Shown: piece by piece, positions 7,786 through 16,305 of the stretch | Layout of the letters: every line of letters begins with the position of its first letter | Position numbering within the stretch: position 1 is the first letter of the stretch | Assembly (NCBI GenBank): GCA_031383405.1 | Contig: JANMZO010000480.1 | Span: forward strand, 1 to 64,000 | Source of the DNA: JANMZO01 sp031383405 | Lineage (GTDB): Bacteria > Actinomycetota > Acidimicrobiia > Acidimicrobiales > JANYDT01 | DNA length: 64,000 bases | Direction: 5' to 3' | Made by a program: the position numbers and the translations under genes | Notes under the pieces: model-generated | Database searches by the model: none | What the model was told of the DNA's origin: nothing | The model's input: only the letters and a program-made list of their open reading frames with translations

Positions 7786-8459
7786 AGGTCACCACGCAGG
7801 TACCAGCCGGCCGACGTTTCGATCGACCGGGCCGCGTGCATCACGGCCTCGGCGTATTTGGCCCCGGGTGCCTTGGTTGTGCGGGTAATCGGACCTGACA
7901 CCGACACGGCGGCGCGGACCTCGCCGGTGTCATCAAAGATAGGTGCACTTACAGATGCCACCCCGGCCTCGCGCTCCCCTACGCTTTCGACCCAGCCCCG
8001 ACGAAGAGCCGCTGCCTCCCGAAGCAGTACCCGCCCCGCCGAGCCCTTGTCGAGTGGTAGTGCGGCACCGACGGCGACGATCGTCCGCAAACCGTGGGGC
8101 GACTCGACGGTGTCGATGCAGATGCGGGTGTCGCCGTCGCGCACGTAGAGCTGCGCACTTTCGCCGGTGACAGCCACAAGCTCCTCCAATGACGGGCGGG
8201 CCAGATCGCGAAGGGGAAATCCCTCGGATGCGGTGCGGCCGAGCTCGACCAGACGGGGACCGAGAATGAAGCGGCCCCGACCGTCACGGCGCAAGATGCC
8301 GTGGGCTTCGAGGGCGGTGGCGAGCCGGTGGGCGGTGGCCCGGTGAAACCCGGTCGCCTCGGTGAGAGCAGCCAGGGCCATGGGTTCGGACTGCACCGCA
8401 CCCACGATGGCCATCGCTTTATCAAGTACTCCGACATCGCTTACACTGGGTTTCGCCAC
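7728..8459 (-). CDS. ltbR: IclR-family regulator of leucine biosynthesis (LtbR-like)
   Basis: A 243-residue IclR-type regulator. The N-terminal winged helix-turn-helix (about 8-65) includes LAALTEATGFHRATAHRLATAL. The C-terminal effector-binding domain carries YVRDGDTRICIDTVES, LPLDKGSAGRVLL and a VSVSAPIFDDTGEVRAAVSV-like segment. In corynebacteria and mycobacteria the IclR regulator divergent from leuCD is LtbR, a repressor of leucine genes. The same divergence here is the main reason for the symbol. The gene starts at GTG 8459, 6 nt after a TAGGAT box, so it is probably leaderless. Half-sites overlapping that box suggest autoregulation. The tail shares 58 bp with the convergent DUF2127 gene. 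Confidence 0.88.
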   Translation of the reverse strand: MAKPSVSDVGVLDKAMAIVGAVQSEPMALAALTEATGFHRATAHRLATALEAHGILRRDGRGRFILGPRLVELGRTASEGFPLRDLARPSLEELVAVTGESAQLYVRDGDTRICIDTVESPHGLRTIVAVGAALPLDKGSAGRVLLREAAALRRGWVESVGEREAGVASVSAPIFDDTGEVRAAVSVSGPITRTTKAPGAKYAEAVMHAARSIETSAGWYLRGDLHPVGPERVPGRNGQNLRR

Positions 8460-8461
8460 CC

Positions 8462-8504
8462 GAGAATCCTATCTCAAATGGCGAGACATGAGTCTTGGTA
8501 GATT
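8462..8504. promoter_or_regulatory. ltbR-leuC divergent promoter and operator-like repeats
   Basis: Between the two starts lie alternating GAGA and TCTC elements: GAGA 8462-8465, TCTC 8472-8475 and GAGA 8483-8486, giving GAGA-N6-TCTC-N7-GAGA. The ltbR -10 box (TAGGAT, minus strand, 8466-8471) is embedded in them. On the plus strand TAGATT (8499-8504), preceded by TGG, is an extended -10 for leuC. A repressor bound here could cover both promoters. Confidence 0.5.
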
Positions 8505-8531
8505 TCAGAAACACCGATGATCGGAGCATCC

Positions 8532-9947
8532 ATGGGAAAGACACTGAGCGAGAAAATCTGGGAGCGTCACCTCGTTCGCGCGGCAGACGGCGAGCCGGAT
8601 CTTCTCTATATCGACCTTCACCTCGTCCACGAGGTCACGTCGCCTCAGGCCTTCGACGGTCTACGGATAGCGAACCGCAAGGTCCGCCGCCCCGATCTCA
8701 CCGTCGCCACCATGGACCACAATGTCCCGACCGATATCAAGGGTCTGAACATGACCAACACCGAGTTGGTGACCGACGAGGTCAGTCGTCAGCAGATGCA
8801 GAAACTTCAGAGCAACTGCGACGAGTTCGGCATCACGCTCTACCCGATGGGTCATCCGAAACAGGGAATTGTGCACGTCATCGGTCCGGAGCAGGGCCTC
8901 ACCCTTCCGGGGATGACCATTGTGTGCGGCGACTCCCACACCTCGACGCACGGTGCGTTCGGCTCGCTGGCGTTCGGCATCGGCACCAGTGAGGTCGAGC
9001 ACGTACTTGCCACGCAGACGCTGCCGCAGACCCGTCCGAAGACGATGGCCGTCAACATCGAAGGCGACCTTCCGGCCGGTGTGACGCCCAAAGACGTGGT
9101 GCTGGCAATCATCGCGAACATCGGTACTGGGGGCGGCATGGGCCACGTGATCGAGTATCGCGGTTCGGTGTTCCGCGATATGTCCATGGAAGGCCGAATG
9201 ACGGTCTGCAACATGAGCATCGAAGGCGGGGCCAAGGCCGGTCTCGTCGCTCCCGACGAAACCACGTTCGCATACCTTCAGGGTCGTGAGCATGCACCGA
9301 AGGGTGCGGCGTGGGATGCAGCCTTGGCCGACTGGCGTTCGCTGGTCACCGACGAAGATGCAGTGTTCGACAAGGTCGTGAGCATTGATGCGTCGACGCT
9401 CGAGCCACATGTGAGTTGGGGAACCAACCCGGGCCAGACGCTTCCGATCAGTGCGAGACTCCCCGACCCTTCCGCATTCACCGACCCGGTTGAGAAGGAT
9501 GCCGCTCAAAGGGCCCTCACCTACATGGGCCTGAGCGCCGGTATGGCGATCAAGGACATCCCGGTCGACACCGTATTCATCGGCTCGTGCACAAACTCGC
9601 GGATTGAAGATCTCCGGGCCGCGGCCAACGTGTTCAAAGGTCGGTTCGTCAAAGCCGGTATGCGGGTCATGGTCGTTCCCGGATCGTTCGCCGTAAAGAC
9701 CCAAGCCGAGTCGGAAGGTCTCGACGCCGTCTTCACCGCCGCCGGTGTCGACTGGCGTGAACCCGGGTGCTCCATGTGCCTCGCCATGAACCCCGACAAG
9801 CTAGCGATCGGCGAACGATCGGCCTCGACCAGTAACCGCAACTTCGAGGGCCGTCAGGGCCGGGGTGGTCGCACCCACCTCGTGTCGCCGCAGGTTGCCG
9901 CGGCCACGGCGATTCTCGGTCATTTCGGCACGCCCGAAGACCTCTGA
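8532..9947 (+). CDS. leuC: 3-isopropylmalate dehydratase large subunit LeuC
   Basis: A 471-residue aconitase-superfamily protein that, with LeuD, isomerises 2-isopropylmalate to 3-isopropylmalate. It holds a catalytic [4Fe-4S] cluster: cysteines are visible in FIGSCTNSRIEDLR and in REPGCSMCLAMNPD. Other family motifs are LLYIDLHLVHEVTSPQAF near the start, TMDHNVPT, CGDSHTSTHGAFG and FEGRQGRGGRTHLVSP close to the end. ATG 8532 has CGGAG upstream at SD distance and matches the usual MGKTLSEKIWE start; ATG 8517 is in frame but less likely. leuD follows after 68 bp on the same strand. Confidence 0.96.
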   Translation: MGKTLSEKIWERHLVRAADGEPDLLYIDLHLVHEVTSPQAFDGLRIANRKVRRPDLTVATMDHNVPTDIKGLNMTNTELVTDEVSRQQMQKLQSNCDEFGITLYPMGHPKQGIVHVIGPEQGLTLPGMTIVCGDSHTSTHGAFGSLAFGIGTSEVEHVLATQTLPQTRPKTMAVNIEGDLPAGVTPKDVVLAIIANIGTGGGMGHVIEYRGSVFRDMSMEGRMTVCNMSIEGGAKAGLVAPDETTFAYLQGREHAPKGAAWDAALADWRSLVTDEDAVFDKVVSIDASTLEPHVSWGTNPGQTLPISARLPDPSAFTDPVEKDAAQRALTYMGLSAGMAIKDIPVDTVFIGSCTNSRIEDLRAAANVFKGRFVKAGMRVMVVPGSFAVKTQAESEGLDAVFTAAGVDWREPGCSMCLAMNPDKLAIGERSASTSNRNFEGRQGRGGRTHLVSPQVAAATAILGHFGTPEDL

Positions 9948-10015
9948 TCTGCTCGACCCCCCACACTTATTACGTACGCTTATCTTCACGACCTCAGACT
10001 TGAAACGAGAACATC

Positions 10016-10609
10016 ATGGAAGCAGTTCGCGCCATCACCGGCACCGCAGTTCCTCTCGACCGCTCCGACGTCGACACCGACCAGATCATCCCGTCCGACT
10101 GGCTGAAGCGCATTGAACGCACCGGCTTCGGCAAAGGTCTCTTCGCCGAGTGGCGAGACGACCGCGACTTCGTGTTGAACAACGAGGAGTTCGCCGGCGC
10201 AAACATCCTCGTGGCCGGGGCGAACTTCGGCACCGGCTCCTCACGCGAGCATGCGGTGTGGGCGCTTGAGGACTACGGGTTCAAGGCCGTCGTGTCGCCG
10301 CGCTTCGGCGACATCTTCAAGAACAACGCAACCAAGGTCGGGCTCCTACCGGTTCAGGTGTCGGCCGAAGTCGGCCAGCAGCTTATGGCCGCAGTGCAGG
10401 CCGACCCGACGCTCGAGATCACCATTGACGTCGAACGTCGAACACTCAGCGCCCCGAAAATCGGCCTTGAGACCACCTTCCCGCTCGACGACTTCACGCA
10501 GTACCGACTCCTCAACGGTCTCGACGACATCGGTCTCACCCTGCGTCACGGCGACTCGATCACCAGCTTCGAGTCCATGCGCCCGGCCTGGGCTCCCACG
10601 GCTCAGTGA
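10016..10609 (+). CDS. leuD: 3-isopropylmalate dehydratase small subunit LeuD
   Basis: A 197-residue swivel-domain subunit of isopropylmalate isomerase and partner of LeuC. Motifs are GTAVPLDRSDVDTDQIIPSDWLK, the active-site loop GANFGTGSSREHAVWAL, and VVSPRFGDIFKNNATKVGLLP. Length is normal for the family. It starts at ATG 10016 after GAAACGAG. The 68-bp gap from leuC contains TACGCT and TTATCT sequences that could act as a secondary promoter, but co-transcription with leuC is expected. Confidence 0.96.
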   Translation: MEAVRAITGTAVPLDRSDVDTDQIIPSDWLKRIERTGFGKGLFAEWRDDRDFVLNNEEFAGANILVAGANFGTGSSREHAVWALEDYGFKAVVSPRFGDIFKNNATKVGLLPVQVSAEVGQQLMAAVQADPTLEITIDVERRTLSAPKIGLETTFPLDDFTQYRLLNGLDDIGLTLRHGDSITSFESMRPAWAPTAQ

Positions 10610-10768
10610 GCGACCACTACTCCGCCTGCGCACCCGCCCAATGCCCAACGCCCAACGCCGAAAATATGTTCGCTGTCTCGCACGGTCTCCGGGGAGTTGG
10701 GGAACTGACCGCCACGAAATGGGTTGCGACGGACCTTCCCAACCCGGCGAGGGTCCGGTGACCGGGCG

Positions 10769-10780
10769 GGTCAGCTGACC
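10769..10780. repeat. 12-bp palindrome over the stop codon of the eCIS-like gene
   Basis: GGTCAGCTGACC is a perfect palindrome containing the stop codon of the minus-strand gene. It sits in the 161-bp space between convergent leuD and that gene, which otherwise holds short CCCAACG repeats near 10640-10660. Confidence 0.5.
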
Positions 10781-12249
10781 ATTGCCCCTCGGAGGGCGTA
10801 GGAACCGGTGCCGACCTTCAGTGTTTCGCTGAAATGCGATTTCGTAAGCTTCCATAAGGTCGACTCGAGAGCGCTGCCGCCGAGGTCGATCCACACGGTG
10901 GCATCCGCTTGCCCGATCGGGCCTTCTGCGACATCGTTCAGGTTGAATGAGATCTCGGCCGTGCCCTGCTCTTTGATCTTCATGGTGACGTCGGCCTTGG
11001 TCCTGCCGACGTGGAAGCGCATCGTGTCGCGGCCGACGAGTGTGTCGGTGGCCAGGCACGTCACCGTGATCGAATATTTAGGGTTCTTCTGTTTCAGTGC
11101 AGCGCTGGTGAAGGCGGCGGTGTCTTCATCGCCGGCGGCCTGGGCCTTTGGCAGATTGTCGAGGAGCAGCGAGGACGATTGCGTCATGGCTGCTTCCAAT
11201 GACGAGAACGCGAGGTAGGAATGAGCGGCTTTCTTGGCGGATTCGCCGTCGACGACCGACGGCGCCTCGTTCGATGCTCCCGCCTTGCCGCCCTTCCCTG
11301 AGGCCTTATCACCTTCGGCCAATGCACCGAGCCCCTGCACGTCCCAGGGAAGGCTCCATGCCGATCGAGAGAGATGGGTGACTGAGCCCGGCGGGTCATC
11401 GTAACCCTTCACGCCGAACGATGTCTGGAACGACTCCTGTCCCTTCACCGCCACGAGCTTGGCTGCACCGATCGTGTTTGCAACGGTCATAGACGGCTGG
11501 TCGAAGGCGTCGCGTCCGGGAACGATACCGGAGACCGACACCGACGGATTGTCAGCCGTCAAGGCTCCGGGCGGGAGGAAGAACGGCGCTTGCGCAGCAG
11601 CGACGACCGTGCCACCCGAGTTCACTTCGGAGACATCCCGGTGCGCGCCCGTTGTTCCCACATTCCCCTCGAATTGGATGGGCGCGTCGTCCGGTTTCGC
11701 GGCGGGTTGCTCGTAGACGGCACGCCGATCGGACACCTTGACCGTCTGCACGAAGCCGCCCTGAACGATCTTGCCCGTAGCAATGGAATAAGCAGCTTTG
11801 TTGAGTGTGAGTTGGACATCCGTCATCACGGCCTTCGGCCCGGTGATCGTGGTCATCGATCCGTTGATCGCCGCCGAAGTCACCCCCGACATTTTCGGCA
11901 CGGCCGGCGGTGACGCGGTCACCATGTCGGCGGGAACCGGTCCACCCTTCCACTCGGTCGGTGCGCCGGCCGCCGGTGCGGCGGTCGGCGCCGCGGATGG
12001 GGGATCGCCCCGTTGCACCAGCGAAGCGGTCGAACGCAGGACACGCTGCACGGCCCGGTTGCCGATCGTTCGCTGGAGTCCATCAACCGCCGAGGCGAGC
12101 AACGTTCTTCGGGCAATCGTCGCAGTTCCCGATTGAGCACGCAGATAGGGTTGCGACGCTGCCCTTTCAGGCAATCCAGGGCTGCGTTCGTAGCGGAGTT
12201 CGGATGCACGAGCCTCAGCGACGGGCTCGGGACGAACTGCGTCGGCCAT
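10771..12249 (-). CDS. protein with eCIS-cargo-like N-terminal motif; function unknown
   Basis: A 492-residue protein without signal peptide or transmembrane helix. Around residues 54-72 it has VDGLQRTIGNRAVQRVLR, followed by LVQR. This matches the LQRxxGNxAVxRLL element common at the N-terminus of proteins associated with extracellular contractile injection systems (often next to DUF4157). The HExxH protease of DUF4157 is absent. A Pro/Ala-rich linker (about 85-120) leads into a large Thr/Val/Gly-rich, probably beta-rich region with no recognised enzyme motif. No sheath, tube or baseplate gene is nearby, so if it is cargo it is an orphan here. The ATG at 12249 follows a TACTAT box by 8 nt. 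It is convergent with leuD. Confidence 0.7.
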   Translation of the reverse strand: MADAVRPEPVAEARASELRYERSPGLPERAASQPYLRAQSGTATIARRTLLASAVDGLQRTIGNRAVQRVLRSTASLVQRGDPPSAAPTAAPAAGAPTEWKGGPVPADMVTASPPAVPKMSGVTSAAINGSMTTITGPKAVMTDVQLTLNKAAYSIATGKIVQGGFVQTVKVSDRRAVYEQPAAKPDDAPIQFEGNVGTTGAHRDVSEVNSGGTVVAAAQAPFFLPPGALTADNPSVSVSGIVPGRDAFDQPSMTVANTIGAAKLVAVKGQESFQTSFGVKGYDDPPGSVTHLSRSAWSLPWDVQGLGALAEGDKASGKGGKAGASNEAPSVVDGESAKKAAHSYLAFSSLEAAMTQSSSLLLDNLPKAQAAGDEDTAAFTSAALKQKNPKYSITVTCLATDTLVGRDTMRFHVGRTKADVTMKIKEQGTAEISFNLNDVAEGPIGQADATVWIDLGGSALESTLWKLTKSHFSETLKVGTGSYALRGAMVS

Positions 12250-12257
12250 TACCTCGC

Positions 12258-12263
12258 ATAGTA
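12258..12263 (-). promoter_or_regulatory. -10 box TACTAT of the eCIS-like gene
   Basis: TACTAT on the minus strand lies 8 nt before ATG 12249. The intervening GAGGTA could instead be a weak Shine-Dalgarno. Confidence 0.4.
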
Positions 12264-12355
12264 CCGGACTTCATGTCCGTCCGCACCCGTCGCCTGCATC
12301 CGCACCTGACTCGAAGCCAACGACGCCAAACCTGACGAAATCGCAGCTTCAGGTC

Positions 12356-13162
12356 TCAGGAGCGGGCGAGTTCGCGTTCGAGAACGACACCTACGCCATC
12401 TTCGTCGTTGGTCAGCGTGACCTCGTCGGCGACCGCTTTGGTTTCGGCGTGGCCATTGCCCATGGCCACCCCGTGGCCGGCCCAGGCCAGCATCTCGATG
12501 TCGTTGGGCATGTCACCGAAAGCGATCGTGTCGTCGACGGAGATATTGCGGTGGTCGCAGATTCGCTGCAACGCTGCAGCCTTCGACACGCCGGGTGCCA
12601 TTACCTCGATGAGCGTGCGTGACTGCGGGACACTGGCGGTTGAACCGTAGGTGATTGTGCCGTGCACACCGACGGCTTCGACAATCGCGCGGAGAATCTC
12701 GCCGTCCATCGACCGATGGCGGAACAGCAGCTTGAGCGACGGTGTGGCGATCAACTCACCCAGTGGCGCAATGGTGACCTTGCGGCCGACGTCGAACGCC
12801 GGTTGATACGGGGGTTCGTGACCGAATCCGTCGAGTGAGTCAACGGCGAAGCCGACGTCGGGCAGGATCGCCCGTATCGCTTCGGTGGCCGCCGCAGCGT
12901 CTTCGGGCGACAGGAGGCGTGTGTCGACGATCGACTCGTCGCGGAGGTCCATGGTGACCGCACCGTTGGAACAGACGGCGATGCCGTGGTGGTCGAGCAT
13001 CTCCGCGATGGGGTGCGTCCAGCGGGGCGGACGGCCGGTCGCGATAACAAACAGCGACCGCTCGATCACGGCGTTCACAGCCGCACGATTACGCGGCGAG
13101 AGAGTCTCATCGGAACGGAGAAGGGTCCCGTCGACATCGGAAGCCACCAGACGGAAACGCAC
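12356..13162 (-). CDS. HAD-superfamily Cof-type phosphatase
   Basis: A 268-residue HAD type IIB hydrolase. Motif I is ASDVDGTLL with the nucleophile Asp, motif II lies in FVIATGRPPR, the conserved Lys in PGVSKAAALQRI, and motifs III/IV in FGDMPNDIEMLAWAGHGVAMGN. The large cap between motifs II and III is typical of Cof/YidA phosphatases acting on sugar phosphates or nucleotide cofactors. The substrate is not identifiable. It starts at GTG 13162, 8 nt after a TAGCGT box (13171-13176), so it has its own promoter although it follows serA on the same strand. It is not the classical SerB type. Confidence 0.88.
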   Translation of the reverse strand: MRFRLVASDVDGTLLRSDETLSPRNRAAVNAVIERSLFVIATGRPPRWTHPIAEMLDHHGIAVCSNGAVTMDLRDESIVDTRLLSPEDAAAATEAIRAILPDVGFAVDSLDGFGHEPPYQPAFDVGRKVTIAPLGELIATPSLKLLFRHRSMDGEILRAIVEAVGVHGTITYGSTASVPQSRTLIEVMAPGVSKAAALQRICDHRNISVDDTIAFGDMPNDIEMLAWAGHGVAMGNGHAETKAVADEVTLTNDEDGVGVVLERELARS

Positions 13163-13257
13163 GATGATTGACGCTAGTGCACCTTCAAAGAAGTACCTTG
13201 AACGTCGAAAGCGTCAGGTCTGTCTGTAAAACGGGTTGTCGTTTTCCGGGTCCATCG

Positions 13258-13280
13258 CGTGCTGGCATGCAACCAGCACG
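13258..13280 (-). terminator. hairpin downstream of serA
   Basis: CGTGCTGG (13258-13265) and CCAGCACG (13273-13280) pair perfectly around a 7-nt loop, about 30 bp past the serA stop. There is no T-tract, so it is a probable but unproven terminator. Confidence 0.5.
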
Positions 13281-13308
13281 GGTACGCCCGCCGCGGACAC
13301 AACACCGG

Positions 13309-14880
13309 TCACACTTCGTCGATGGGGTCGACACCGGTGATGCCGGCAGTCGCACGCAGTTCATCGATAGCGACGGCCGGAACGGCTCCATCGGTGTCAA
13401 GGACCATAAGCGCGCTTCCGCCGTGCTGGGCCCGACCGAGCGCCATGTTGGAGATATTTACGTCGTGCTTGGCCAGCGTGGTCCCGACGACGCCGATCAT
13501 GCCCGGACGGTCATCGTTGCGTACAACGAGCAGGTGCTGCGACGGCGGAACTTCGACTTCATGATCGTCGACCATCACGATGCGCGGCTCCATACGCAGA
13601 CCGGCCAACGTTCCGGCGAGCGAGTGGCCGCAACTGGAACGAAGCGTGATCTTGTTGCGGTAGTCGTCGCTCGTGGTGGTCTTCGACTCGGTGACCTTGA
13701 GACCGCCCACCTCAGCCAACTGCGGGGCGTTGACGAAGGTCACCGGCTCGGGCGAGCGGTAACCCAGGAGGCCCTTCAGCACCGATAGTCGAAGGATACG
13801 CGTGTCATAGTCGGCGATCTGCCCGGCAATGCGAATCTCAAGGCCCGAGGGCACGCCACCACAGATTCCACCGAGCAGCCGACCCAGACGCTCGGCCAAC
13901 GGAAGGAAGGGGCGTACCGTCGCCGATGCTTCCGCCGCATCCACGTTGACCGCGAATGGCACGAACTCGTTTCCGAGGGCGAGCTCCACCATGTCGGCGA
14001 TTGTCTGACCGGCTTTGTCCTGTGCTTCACGGGTCGAAGCTCCGAGGTGCGGCGTGACCACAACGCTCGGCAGCGTGAACAACGGCGAGTCTGTACAGGG
14101 TTCTTCAACGAACACGTCAAGGCCCGCTCCCGCGATCTGACCCGAGGAGATGGCCATGAACAGCGCCGCTTCATCGACAATCCCGCCCCGAGAGGTGTTG
14201 ATGATGCGGAGGTCGGCCTTCGCCAACTTGAACATTTCGGCGCCGATGATGCCATTCGTGTCCTTCGTCTTCGGAAGGTGGACGGAAATGAAATCCGCAG
14301 TACGCATACATTCCTCGAGCGAAACGAGCTCGGCTCCGAACTGCTGGGCCCGGTCGGCCGAAATGTAGGGATCGTACGCAATGACCCGCATGCCGAAGCC
14401 CGCACAGCGTTGGGCCACAAGCGCGCCAACTCGACCGAGGCCGACGATCGCAACCGTCTTTTCGTACAGCTCGACGCCCTCCCACTGCGAACGCTCCCAC
14501 TTCCCGTTCTTCAACGCCGCGTGGGCTTGCGGGATATTACGCGCAGTCGCAAGGAGCAGCGCCATCGCCTGTTCTGCGGCCGACACCACGTTCGACTGAG
14601 GCGCGTTGACGACCATGATGCCCTTGCGGGTAGCGGCCGGCACATCCACATTGTCGAGACCAATACCCGCACGGCCGATGACCAGCAGCTCCTCGGCCGC
14701 TTCGACAACCGCTTCGGTCACCTTCGTCGCCGAACGGATAATCAGCGCATGCGCGCTCTTGATCGCGACCAGGAGCTGCTCAGGCGACAGCCCTTCTTGC
14801 ACATCGACTTCATGGCCCGCTTTGCGGAGCTGCTCCAGGCCGTTGTCGGCGATTGATTCAGTAACGAGGATCCGTGACAT
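13309..14880 (-). CDS. serA: D-3-phosphoglycerate dehydrogenase SerA (long form with ACT domain)
   Basis: A 523-residue enzyme for the first step of serine synthesis, NAD-linked oxidation of 3-phosphoglycerate. The catalytic and nucleotide-binding domains span about 1-315: VIGRAGIGLDNVDVPAATRKGI, the Rossmann motif VGLGRVGALVAQRC, NTSRGGIVDE and TPHLGASTREAQ with the catalytic His. An intervening ASB domain and a C-terminal ACT domain (RPGMIGVVGTTLAKHDVNIS) follow; in actinobacteria these carry serine feedback. The ATG at 14880 has GGGAG upstream. A TAGGGT box near 14912 gives a short leader, so unlike many neighbours this gene uses a leadered mRNA. Confidence 0.96.
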   Translation of the reverse strand: MSRILVTESIADNGLEQLRKAGHEVDVQEGLSPEQLLVAIKSAHALIIRSATKVTEAVVEAAEELLVIGRAGIGLDNVDVPAATRKGIMVVNAPQSNVVSAAEQAMALLLATARNIPQAHAALKNGKWERSQWEGVELYEKTVAIVGLGRVGALVAQRCAGFGMRVIAYDPYISADRAQQFGAELVSLEECMRTADFISVHLPKTKDTNGIIGAEMFKLAKADLRIINTSRGGIVDEAALFMAISSGQIAGAGLDVFVEEPCTDSPLFTLPSVVVTPHLGASTREAQDKAGQTIADMVELALGNEFVPFAVNVDAAEASATVRPFLPLAERLGRLLGGICGGVPSGLEIRIAGQIADYDTRILRLSVLKGLLGYRSPEPVTFVNAPQLAEVGGLKVTESKTTTSDDYRNKITLRSSCGHSLAGTLAGLRMEPRIVMVDDHEVEVPPSQHLLVVRNDDRPGMIGVVGTTLAKHDVNISNMALGRAQHGGSALMVLDTDGAVPAVAIDELRATAGITGVDPIDEV

Positions 14881-14964
14881 CGGTCGATCTCCCAAAGAAG
14901 TGAAGCGCCAACCCTAGGTGCGCCCGGGTTGTACATTTTGTATCAGCGCCAAATGGCGGCGGGC

Positions 14965-16170
14965 TCAGCCTTCGCGGATGAGCGCGTTGATGCGGCTCAC
15001 GCCTTCGACGAGGTCAGCATCGCCCAGCGCGTACGAGAGGCGGGCATAGCCTGGGGCCCCGAAGGCTTCCCCGGGCACGATCGCCACCTTGGCATGCTCC
15101 AAGACGACGTTGGCCAGGGTGAGCGAGGAGTCGATGACCGTGCCGCGGATCGTGCGACCTATCGCGCCGGCCACCGACGGGAAGGCGTAAAACGCGCCCT
15201 CGGGCTCGGCGCAGGTAAATCCGGGAACTTCACTGAGCATGCGCTGAATCGTCTGGCGGCGGCGATCGAAGGCGGCCCGCATCTCGCCGACGGCCACCAG
15301 ATCACCCGTGAGCGCTGCGACCGCGGCCTTCTGAGCAATGTTGTTGACGTTGCTCGTGGCGTGCGACTGCAGGTTGGTGGCGGCCTTTATGACGTCGAGC
15401 GGGCCTATCATCCAGCCGACGCGCCAACCGGTCATGGCGTAGGTCTTCGCAACGCCGTGCACGATGACCACGCGGTCACCCAGTTCGGGAACGAGTGTCG
15501 CGATCGAACAGATTTCACGACCACCGTACAGAAGGTGCTCGTAGATCTCGTCGGTGACCACCCACAGACCGTTATCGGCCGCCCACCTGCCGATCGCTTC
15601 AACCTCGACGGGCGAATAGACCGCGCCGGTCGGGTTCGACGGCGACACGAACAGCAGGATCTTCGTACGATCAGTGCGCTTTGCTTCGAGTTGGTCGATG
15701 GTGACCTTGAAACCGGTCTCGATCGTCGACTCCACGTACACGGGAACCCCTCCGGCCAACACGATCGCCTCGGGATAGGTCACCCAATACGGAGACTGCA
15801 CGAGAACCTCGTCGCCCGGATCACAGAGGGTCGCGAACGTGTTGTAGACAGCCTGCTTTCCGCCGTTGGTGACGAGGACCTGGGCTGTCGTGGCAACGTA
15901 ACCGGAGTCACGCCTGGTCTTGGCGACAACAGCTTCTTTCATGTCAGGAAGGCCCCCGGCCGGTGTGTACCGGTGCATCGCCGGATCCTGAGCGGCCCTG
16001 ATGGCCGCTTCCACGATGTGGGCCGGGGTCGGGAAGTCGGGTTCGCCGGCTCCAAACCCGATGACCGGCTCGCCGGCCGCCTTCAGCGCCTTTGCCTTGG
16101 CGTCGATGGCCAGCGTGGCAGATTCCTGAATTGCTCCGATACGACGAGATACACGCGAAGTTGGGCTCAT
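14965..16170 (-). CDS. aspartate (or aspartate/prephenate) aminotransferase, class I
   Basis: A 401-residue fold type I PLP aminotransferase of the Ib subgroup. Motifs are VIGFGAGEPDFPTPAHI, the PNPTG element (SPSNPTGAVYS), VVTDEIYEHLLY for PLP ring contacts, the Schiff-base Lys in GVAKTYAMTGWRVGW (usual S-K replaced by A-K) and the substrate Arg in ARLSYALG. It transfers amino groups between aspartate and 2-oxoglutarate; some members also use prephenate, and sequence alone does not decide. It lies between serA and divergent serC, so the three form an amino-acid cluster. A GGCTATAGCC palindrome sits just upstream of the start and may be part of the promoter. Confidence 0.9.
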   Translation of the reverse strand: MSPTSRVSRRIGAIQESATLAIDAKAKALKAAGEPVIGFGAGEPDFPTPAHIVEAAIRAAQDPAMHRYTPAGGLPDMKEAVVAKTRRDSGYVATTAQVLVTNGGKQAVYNTFATLCDPGDEVLVQSPYWVTYPEAIVLAGGVPVYVESTIETGFKVTIDQLEAKRTDRTKILLFVSPSNPTGAVYSPVEVEAIGRWAADNGLWVVTDEIYEHLLYGGREICSIATLVPELGDRVVIVHGVAKTYAMTGWRVGWMIGPLDVIKAATNLQSHATSNVNNIAQKAAVAALTGDLVAVGEMRAAFDRRRQTIQRMLSEVPGFTCAEPEGAFYAFPSVAGAIGRTIRGTVIDSSLTLANVVLEHAKVAIVPGEAFGAPGYARLSYALGDADLVEGVSRINALIREG

Positions 16171-16293
16171 AACGGGCTATAGCCTTGCAGATCAAAGCGG
16201 AGCTCCGTCCCATATTCCGCCGCGGTTTGGCTGCGTGACGCGCGCCACGGCGGAATCTTCCAATTCCGTACGAAACGTCAACCGGTCGGCTTC

Positions 16294-16299
16294 TACGCT
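16294..16299 (+). promoter_or_regulatory. -10 box TACGCT of serC
   Basis: TACGCT precedes the GTG at 16306 by exactly 6 nt, another leaderless-type arrangement. Confidence 0.5.
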
Positions 16300-16305
16300 C
16301 TCGCG

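Noticed and set aside
14929..16182. Plus-strand open frame of 417 codons opposite the aminotransferase
   Set aside because: The minus-strand gene has every class I aminotransferase motif. The opposite frame is Arg/Gly/Asp-rich with no family features.
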